Source: Methylovirgula sp.
Lineage (GTDB): Bacteria; Pseudomonadota; Alphaproteobacteria; Rhizobiales; Beijerinckiaceae
Reading direction: 5' to 3'
DNA: 5,588 nt
NCBI GenBank assembly: GCA_030044485.1
Contig: JASHVQ010000224.1
Coordinates: 1 to 5,588 of the forward strand
Shown: one piece after another, positions 1 through 5,588 of the stretch
How the letters are laid out: every line of letters begins with the position of its first letter
How positions within the stretch are numbered: position 1 is the stretch's first letter
Translations under genes and position numbers: made by a program
The notes under the pieces: model-generated
Databases searched by the model: none
What the model was told of the DNA's origin: nothing
Seen by the model: the letters and a program-made list of their open reading frames with translations, nothing else

Positions 1-491
1 TTGATGAGACCCTCGGGGTCGTCCGGCAACATGGCGATCAAACCATCCCCGGTCGATTGCAAGATCGGCTTCATGCGCGCCTCCTTGACCCAGTCGGGCT
101 GGGACTTTTCGGGCACGAGCCAGTTGAAGAAGACGAAGGCGATGACGCATAGCAGAATGCCGCGCACCGCGCCGAAGACGAAGCCGAGCGAGCGGTCGAG
201 CGGGCCGACCTTCGAATCGAGAATGGCGTCGGAAATCTTGACGGTGATCACCGAGACGACGATGAGCGTCACGAAGAAGACGATGGCCGCCGAGACGGCG
301 AGCGCCACCGCGTCCTTGCTAATGTAGGGCTTCACATAAGGCAGAATATAGGGATGGAAATAGACCGCGGCGATCGCCGCCGCCGCCCAGGAGGCTATCG
401 CCAAAACCTCGCGCGTGAAACCGCGCACCATGGCGAGCACCGCCGAGATCAGCACGATAACGATGACACCGAGATCGAGATAGGATGGCAT
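1..491 (-). CDS. cvpA: CvpA family inner-membrane protein (3' end outside window)
   Basis: The first 163 codons are visible, starting MPSYLDLGVI. The reading frame is open to the window edge, so the C-terminus is missing. Four hydrophobic segments are seen at about residues 5-21, 28-46, 62-88 and 103-124, separated by short polar loops. The loop and helix motifs RGFTREVLAIASW (residues 23-35) and VGPLDRSLGFVFGAVRG (95-111) are typical of the CvpA family. Family members are inner-membrane proteins; in E. coli CvpA is needed for colicin V production and has been linked to envelope integrity, but its biochemical activity is not established. The ATG at 491 is preceded by GAGG at 500-497 with a 5-base spacer, which supports this start. 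It lies 62 bases after radA. In related genomes purF commonly follows, which would be just outside the window. Identity is well supported; the exact role is not. Confidence 0.93.
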   Translation of the reverse strand, partial: MPSYLDLGVIVIVLISAVLAMVRGFTREVLAIASWAAAAIAAVYFHPYILPYVKPYISKDAVALAVSAAIVFFVTLIVVSVITVKISDAILDSKVGPLDRSLGFVFGAVRGILLCVIAFVFFNWLVPEKSQPDWVKEARMKPILQSTGDGLIAMLPDDPEGLI

Positions 492-496
492 AGGGG

Positions 497-500
497 CCTC
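497..500 (-). promoter_or_regulatory. Ribosome binding site of cvpA
   Basis: The minus strand reads GAGG followed by CCCCT and then the ATG at 491. This is a short Shine-Dalgarno match at normal spacing. It supports the ATG at 491 as the start of cvpA. Confidence 0.5.
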
Positions 501-517
501 ACGCGCGTCCGGACGGG

Positions 518-546
518 GTTATAGCGAAGCGAGAGCCTCCCGTCAT
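518..546 (-). promoter_or_regulatory. Weak candidate sigma-70 promoter before cvpA
   Basis: On the minus strand ATGACG (546-541, 4 of 6 to TTGACA) is separated by 17 bases from TATAAC (523-518, 5 of 6 to TATAAT). Transcription would begin around position 511, leaving a leader of about 20 bases before cvpA. The spacing is ideal but the -35 match is poor, and such matches arise by chance. cvpA could equally be read from radA without its own promoter. Confidence 0.22.
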
Positions 547-553
547 CCTGTTG

Positions 554-1933
554 TCATTGTCGGCGCCCGCGCTCAGGGCCGGCAATAAAGGCGACAAGAT
601 CGGCGACTTCGGGGCAGGGGGTGAGCGCCATATTTTCAGGGCCTTTTTCGCGCCGCTCCTGTGTCGACGGCGGCACGAAGGCGCGCGCAAAGCCGAGCTT
701 TGCCGCCTCCTTCAAGCGCGTGACGGAATGGGCGACGGGCCGGACCGCTCCCGAAAGACCGATCTCCCCAAAGAAGACGGAATGCGGCGCAAGGCTTCGG
801 CCGCTGAGCGAAGAGACAAGTGCGGCAGCGGCGGCAAGATCGGCGGCGGGTTCGCTGATGCGCAGACCGCCCGCGACGTTGAGATAGACGTCATGCTGGC
901 CGAGCTTCAAACCGGCGCGGGCTTCGAGCACCGCGATGACCATTGCGAGCCGGTTCGGGTCGAAGCCGACGACGGCGCGGCGCGGCATGCCCAGGGGACT
1001 TGGCGCGACCAAGGCCTCGATCTCGGTGAGCAGCGGGCGCGTGCCTTCCATTCCGGCAAGCACCGCCGTGCCGGGACGCGCCTCGGCCTGGTGCGAAAGA
1101 AATAGCGCCGAAGGATTGCCGACTTCGACGAGCCCGCCGCCGGTCATTTCGAAAACGCCGATCTCATTGCTCGGGCCGAAACGGTTTTTGAGCGCCCGCA
1201 GGATGCGGAAGTCGCGGCCGCCTTCGCCGTCGAAGGAGGTTACGGCATCGACCATGTGTTCGACGACGCGCGGCCCGGCGATCTGTCCGTCCTTGGTGAC
1301 ATGCCCGACGAGAATGACGCTCGCCCCCGTCGTCTTGGCGTAGGCGATGAGCGCCTGCGCCGCGCCGCGCACTTGCGTCACCGTGCCCGGCGCCGCCTCG
1401 AGCGTCTCGGTCCACATCGTCTGGATGGAATCGATCACGAGCAGCGCCGGGGCCGGGCCCGAATGCAGGGTCGCGACAATGTCCTCGACCTTGGTCTCGG
1501 CGGCAAATTCAATGCGTTCGCGCGCGAGATTGAGCCGTTCGGCCCGCAGCCGCACCTGATCGATCGCCTCTTCGCCCGAAATATAGACGATGCGCTGCCC
1601 CAGTCGGGCGAGCGCCCCGCAGACCTGGATGAGCAGCGTGGATTTGCCGATGCCCGGCTCGCCGCCGAGCAACAGGACGGAGCCGGGCACGAAGCCGCCG
1701 CCGATGACCCGGTCGAATTCGTTGATGCCGGTGGCGATGCGCGGCGGCGCGGCGGTCGGCGCGCCCAGATCGGCGAGCGCGAAGCGCCGCCCCTTGCCCG
1801 AGCCGCGCGCCGACGCGGCCGGCGTTTCTTCGACGAGCGAATTCCAGGCGCCGCAGGCATCGCAGCGTCCCTGCCAGCGCGGCGCGACCGCGCCGCAGTT
1901 CTGGCAGACGAAAGATGTGCGCGGTCTTGCCAT
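554..1933 (-). CDS. radA: DNA repair and branch migration ATPase RadA (Sms)
   Basis: RadA is a RecA-like, hexameric ATPase that extends and processes recombination intermediates together with RecA. The 459-residue protein has the full family layout. A four-cysteine zinc finger lies at residues 10-27 (CQNC and CDAC). The RecA-like core has Walker A GEPGIGKST (91-99) and Walker B LLVID (164-168), followed by the RadA-specific motif KNRFG (249-253). A C-terminal Lon-protease-like domain runs from about 275 to 455. Family length is about 450-460, so the gene is intact. I chose the ATG at 1933, which gives MARPRTSFVCQNCG like other RadA proteins. An in-frame GTG at 1942 would add only three residues and lies 3 bases after the dnaB stop. 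Neither start has a clear Shine-Dalgarno sequence, so coupling to dnaB translation is likely. Stop is TGA at 556-554. Confidence 0.97.
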   Translation of the reverse strand: MARPRTSFVCQNCGAVAPRWQGRCDACGAWNSLVEETPAASARGSGKGRRFALADLGAPTAAPPRIATGINEFDRVIGGGFVPGSVLLLGGEPGIGKSTLLIQVCGALARLGQRIVYISGEEAIDQVRLRAERLNLARERIEFAAETKVEDIVATLHSGPAPALLVIDSIQTMWTETLEAAPGTVTQVRGAAQALIAYAKTTGASVILVGHVTKDGQIAGPRVVEHMVDAVTSFDGEGGRDFRILRALKNRFGPSNEIGVFEMTGGGLVEVGNPSALFLSHQAEARPGTAVLAGMEGTRPLLTEIEALVAPSPLGMPRRAVVGFDPNRLAMVIAVLEARAGLKLGQHDVYLNVAGGLRISEPAADLAAAAALVSSLSGRSLAPHSVFFGEIGLSGAVRPVAHSVTRLKEAAKLGFARAFVPPSTQERREKGPENMALTPCPEVADLVAFIAGPERGRRQ

Positions 1934-1945
1934 AAGTCGCACCGG

Positions 1946-3454
<1,509 letters not shown>

Positions 3455-3513
3455 GGCAGCGAATCAGAGCGCGGAAACCTGTCCTTCTGGCATGCGCGGA
3501 CGGCGAAAGGGAG

Positions 3514-3534
3514 CAAAATATCGGCGCTTGCCGA
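3514..3534 (-). terminator. Weak terminator-like hairpin after rplI
   Basis: On the minus strand TCGGC, a four-base loop AAGC and GCCGA form a perfect 5-bp stem (3534-3521), followed directly by TATTTTG (3520-3514). It lies 78 bases past the rplI stop and 60 bases before dnaB. The stem is short for an intrinsic terminator in a GC-rich genome, so it may only pause or partly stop transcription, or be fortuitous. Confidence 0.3.
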
Positions 3535-3544
3535 GGCGTTCCCG

Positions 3545-3553
3545 GAATCCACA
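3545..3553 (+). promoter_or_regulatory. DnaA-box-like sequence overlapping a GANTC site, upstream of dnaB
   Basis: The plus strand reads GAATCCACA, which matches the DnaA box TTATCCACA at 7 of 9 positions. Its first five bases, GAATC, are also a GANTC site, the target of the alphaproteobacterial cell-cycle methylase CcrM. A second GAATC is at 3461-3465, just ahead of the dnaB start. A 7 of 9 match is weak evidence, so this is only a candidate. Confidence 0.2.
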
Positions 3554-3611
3554 GAGCGAGGAATTTACAGCGTGCCGCCTCGCCCGGCGTCCTGCGCGAA
3601 GGCCTTGATCC

Positions 3612-4238
3612 TTAGCTCGCTTCGGCGGCGCGCTTGCGCCGTCCCTTGGCGGAGGGCTTCTCGGCCGCGGCCGCCGGCTTGACCTCTTCGCCGCTCGCCT
3701 CGGCCAGCGCCGCGCCGACCTCGAGGCCCAAGTCCTGGATTGAAGTCGCCTCGACGGCGAGCTTCTCGCCCTTGGCCTGGCGTTCCGCCTCTTCCTTCGA
3801 GCGTGCCACGTTGATCGTGACGTTGCGCTCGACTTCGGGATGGAGATGGATCGGCACCTGATGCAGGCCGATCGCCTTGATCGCCGCATTGAGCACGACC
3901 TGATCGCGGTTGACCTGGAACCCGCCGGCACTCACCGCCTCGGCAATGTCGCGTGCCGAGACCGAGCCATAGAGATGGCCGGCCTCGCCCGCCTGACGGA
4001 CGATGACGAAGCTCTGCCCGCCGAGCTTCTCGGCGACGGCTTGCGCCTCGCTCCTGCGCTCCAGATTGCGCGCCTCGAGCTCGATCCTTTGCTCCTCGAA
4101 GCGCTTTTTGTTGGCTTCGGTGGCGCGCAGCGCCTTACCGGTCGGCAGAAGGAAATTGCGCGCATAGCCGTTTCTGACGCGCACCGTGTCGCCCATCTGG
4201 CCGAGCTTGGCGATGCGCTGCAGCAGGATCACTTCCAT
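3612..4238 (-). CDS. rplI: 50S ribosomal protein bL9
   Basis: bL9 binds 23S rRNA near the base of the L1 stalk and helps keep translation in frame. The N-terminal domain begins [13 protein letters not shown], and the family signature is complete over residues 13-40, including [13 protein letters not shown] (24-36). A long charged connecting helix spans about 41-74, followed by the C-terminal rRNA-binding domain to about residue 150. At 208 residues it is much longer than the 149-residue E. coli protein. The excess lies mostly in a C-terminal tail rich in Ala, Glu, Lys and Arg (about 178-208), which looks disordered; such tails are common in alphaproteobacterial bL9. The ATG at 4238 is preceded by AAAGGA at good spacing. 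The 13-base gap from the DUF2232 stop implies co-transcription. Stop is TAA at 3614-3612. Confidence 0.98.
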   Translation of the reverse strand: MEVILLQRIAKLGQMGDTVRVRNGYARNFLLPTGKALRATEANKKRFEEQRIELEARNLERRSEAQAVAEKLGGQSFVIVRQAGEAGHLYGSVSARDIAEAVSAGGFQVNRDQVVLNAAIKAIGLHQVPIHLHPEVERNVTINVARSKEEAERQAKGEKLAVEATSIQDLGLEVGAALAEASGEEVKPAAAAEKPSAKGRRKRAAEAS

Positions 4239-4247
4239 GGCTTCGAG

Positions 4248-4253
4248 TCCTTT
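4248..4253 (-). promoter_or_regulatory. rplI ribosome binding site overlapping the upstream stop codon
   Basis: The minus strand reads AAAGGA at 4253-4248, nine bases ahead of the rplI ATG. Its first two bases are the last two of the TAA stop (4254-4252) of the DUF2232 gene. Ribosomes ending on the membrane protein gene would therefore be positioned to re-initiate on rplI, which suggests translational coupling. Confidence 0.6.
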
Positions 4254-5307
4254 AATTGTGAGAGGCTGCGGCCGCCGCCTTGCGGTCGCGCAGCGAAAAG
4301 CCGGCTTCGATCAGGCCGACCAAAGTGAAGACGAGGAGCGGCCAGGGCATCAGCAGGGCGAACGTGACATAAAGCCCAAGAAGCAGGGCGTTGCGGAATT
4401 TCGTGCCGCGCGAGAGATCGTGAATGACACAAAGCCCCTGCAAAGCGAAGAGGATGGCGAGGACCGCCGCGGCGATGCTGGCGATCAGTCCCGCAACCCC
4501 GCCCAAAAGGCATAGCGCCGAGGCGACCGCAAAAGCGATCCCCAAGAGACGCGGCACCCGCAGATCATGCGCGACGTCGGGCCAAGGCCTGTTCAGCCGG
4601 CCTGAAATCTGGACGATGCGGCCCGCGAGCCAGAGATTGAGCAAGAGGAGGCAGAAGATCGTCGTCGCCGCGACCGGCGGCATGGCTCGGATGACGAGCC
4701 GCGAGAGATCGACGAGGCTGACGCCGCTCGGCAGTTCGTAAGGGCCGAGCGCCTGGACGATGAAGGGCGCGATCTGCGTTGCGGCCCGGTCGAGGCTCGC
4801 CTCGAAATTGGCCTGCCCGAAGCTCGCCGCAAGCGTCACGACTGAGATAATGGAAAAGCCGATCAGCGCCGCATTGCAGGCGATCAGGCCGAGCGGATAA
4901 TAGTCCCAGCCGCGGCCCCTGTCGTTGCGCCGCGCCGTCCAGGGAAGCGCCGCGTCGCTGCGGCTTAAGCCGGCAAGACGCGCAAGCCACCAGGATGGAA
5001 GCGCCTGACAGGCGGCGAAGATCAAGCCGCCGAGCGCGGCGGTTACCAGCGCATCGGCCCAGCCGTTTTGCGGCGCGGCTGCGGCGGCGATCAGCGCGAC
5101 AAAGGTGAGCACCGCGACGGCGGCGGCGCCCAAGCCCGTCGCGTGCCCGAAGCCGAGCGTTGCGATCATCAGCGGCAGAGGCGAGAGCGAGGCGAGAAAC
5201 AAAGCCGGCCACGTGCCTTGCCGCAGGCTCACGACCAGCAATGTCGCCGCCAGCCCGCTGCCGAGCGCAACCGGAACGCGAATGTCTGACGCCTGTCTCT
5301 TCACCAT
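4252..5307 (-). CDS. DUF2232 family multi-pass membrane protein, function unknown
   Basis: The 351-residue product is very hydrophobic, with eight to ten likely membrane segments, at about residues 11-28, 33-50, 57-78, 84-104, 138-162, 212-233, 254-274, 276-297 and 305-336 (perhaps two). The central polar part (163-210) is probably a loop outside the membrane. The stretches [21 protein letters not shown] (starting at 223) and [13 protein letters not shown] (289-301), and the ending [12 protein letters not shown] (329-340), resemble the DUF2232 proteins found between rpsR and rplI in alphaproteobacteria. I recognise no catalytic motif or substrate-binding site. The family is loosely related to the YybS group of Firmicutes. 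The ATG at 5307 follows the only plausible spacer; its Shine-Dalgarno region (GGGACAG) is weak. It lies 107 bases after rpsR and 13 before rplI, so it is probably expressed with the ribosomal genes. A transport or membrane-assembly role is possible but unproven. Confidence 0.88.
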   Translation of the reverse strand: MVKRQASDIRVPVALGSGLAATLLVVSLRQGTWPALFLASLSPLPLMIATLGFGHATGLGAAAVAVLTFVALIAAAAAPQNGWADALVTAALGGLIFAACQALPSWWLARLAGLSRSDAALPWTARRNDRGRGWDYYPLGLIACNAALIGFSIISVVTLAASFGQANFEASLDRAATQIAPFIVQALGPYELPSGVSLVDLSRLVIRAMPPVAATTIFCLLLLNLWLAGRIVQISGRLNRPWPDVAHDLRVPRLLGIAFAVASALCLLGGVAGLIASIAAAVLAILFALQGLCVIHDLSRGTKFRNALLLGLYVTFALLMPWPLLVFTLVGLIEAGFSLRDRKAAAAASHN

Positions 5308-5335
5308 CGCCGAGCTGTCCCGCCCAATGCGGTTA

Positions 5336-5412
5336 GGGATGAAGACATCCCAGCCGAACCGCCGCTTAACGGCGGCTTTTTGCTGCGAATTCCGGGGGCG
5401 TAACGCCGCCGG
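5336..5412 (-). other. Three consecutive stem-loops between rpsR and the DUF2232 gene
   Basis: Read on the minus strand just after the rpsR stop, three hairpins follow one another. The first (5412-5392) pairs CCGG with CCGG and GGCG with CGCC around a TTA loop, with one C-C mismatch. The second (5375-5359) pairs CCGCCG with CGGCGG around a five-base loop. The third (5351-5336) pairs GGGATG with CATCCC around TCTT. None is followed by a T-run in the gene direction, so they are not ordinary intrinsic terminators for rpsR. They may set mRNA processing or stability between the ribosomal and membrane protein genes. Confidence 0.5.
5359..5381 (+). terminator. Candidate plus-strand intrinsic terminator
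   Basis: On the plus strand CCGCCG (5359-5364), a CTTAA loop and CGGCGG (5370-5375) form a 6-bp GC stem followed by CTTTTT (5376-5381). This has the form of a Rho-independent terminator, but it points against all six genes. It could stop antisense transcription from running into rpsR. Confidence 0.45.
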
Positions 5413-5414
5413 AT

Positions 5415-5588
5415 CTAGCGGATCACATAGGGCAGAAGCCCCAAAAATCTCGCGCGCTTGATTGCGTTGGCCAATTGCCGCTGCTTATTGGCGGAGACGG
5501 CGGTGATGCGCGAAGGCACGATCTTGCCGCGTTCCGAAATATAGCGGGAGAGAAGCCGAGTGTCCTTATAGTCGATCTTCGGCGCGTT
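5415..5588 (-). CDS. rpsR: 30S ribosomal protein bS18 (5' end outside window)
   Basis: The last 57 codons are visible and end with a TAG stop at 5417-5415; the N-terminal part lies outside the window. The segment [20 protein letters not shown] (residues 4-23 of the visible part), then [17 protein letters not shown] and the ending [16 protein letters not shown] are characteristic of bS18. This protein sits on the platform of the small ribosomal subunit, paired with bS6. The rpsF gene for bS6 normally lies directly upstream, which would be beyond the right edge. The visible part agrees with the usual bS18 C-terminus without gaps or frameshifts. Confidence 0.98.
   Translation of the reverse strand, partial: NAPKIDYKDTRLLSRYISERGKIVPSRITAVSANKQRQLANAIKRARFLGLLPYVIR

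Noticed and set aside
1..327. 108-codon plus-strand open frame at the left edge
   Set aside because: It is antisense to cvpA, whose membrane helices and family motifs make it the real gene.
551..1105. 184-codon plus-strand open frame opposite the radA 3' end
   Set aside because: It has no recognisable family features and is explained by the codon bias of radA.
1931..1942. GTG at 1942 as the radA start
   Set aside because: It adds only three residues that RadA proteins usually lack; the ATG at 1933 gives the typical N-terminus. It remains possible because neither has a clear ribosome binding site.
3455..3611. Sigma-70 promoter for dnaB in the rplI-dnaB gap
   Set aside because: GATATT at the base of the hairpin is a poor -10 match and no acceptable -35 lies at the right distance, so no promoter is called.
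3840..4328. 162-codon plus-strand open frame opposite rplI
   Set aside because: It is antisense to a conserved ribosomal protein gene and crosses the rplI start, with no domain of its own.
5105..5461. 118-codon plus-strand open frame across the DUF2232 start and the rpsR end
   Set aside because: It runs through the stem-loop spacer and opposite two real genes, and shows no family features.

Overview
This is a GC-rich stretch of a bacterial chromosome. It carries six protein genes, all read on the minus strand, and nothing mobile. In the direction of transcription (high to low coordinates) the order is rpsR (3' end only), a DUF2232 family membrane protein gene, rplI, dnaB, radA and cvpA (its 3' end lies outside the window). 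The protein sequences and this gene order, with a DUF2232 gene between rpsR and rplI and cvpA after radA, point to an alphaproteobacterium, most likely of the order Hyphomicrobiales (Rhizobiales). The genus cannot be fixed from the sequence alone.

Layout: 5588-5415 holds the C-terminal 57 residues of ribosomal protein bS18. A 107-base spacer (5414-5308) follows and contains three consecutive stem-loops, one of which has a T-run on the plus-strand side. The DUF2232 membrane protein occupies 5307-4252, and only 13 bases separate its stop from rplI (4238-3612, ribosomal protein bL9). The 157-base gap 3611-3455 before dnaB has a weak terminator-like hairpin and a DnaA-box-like sequence overlapping a GANTC site. 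The replicative helicase gene dnaB (3454-1946) is followed after 12 bases by radA (1933-554). A 62-base gap (553-492) with a weak candidate promoter then leads to cvpA (491 to the window edge).

The cluster joins translation (bS18, bL9), chromosome replication and repair (DnaB, RadA) and a small inner-membrane protein needed for colicin V production in E. coli (CvpA, usually next to purF). Spacing suggests at least two tightly linked pairs, DUF2232-rplI and dnaB-radA, which may be read through as one longer operon. In many Rhizobiales an alanine racemase gene (alr) lies between dnaB and radA, and here it is absent.

I find no tRNA, rRNA, CRISPR array, insertion sequence or accessory island, and no sign of a new defence or metabolic system. 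The points that merit a second look are the intergenic RNA structures, the missing alr, the uncharacterised membrane protein in a ribosomal operon, and the possible cell-cycle sites ahead of dnaB.
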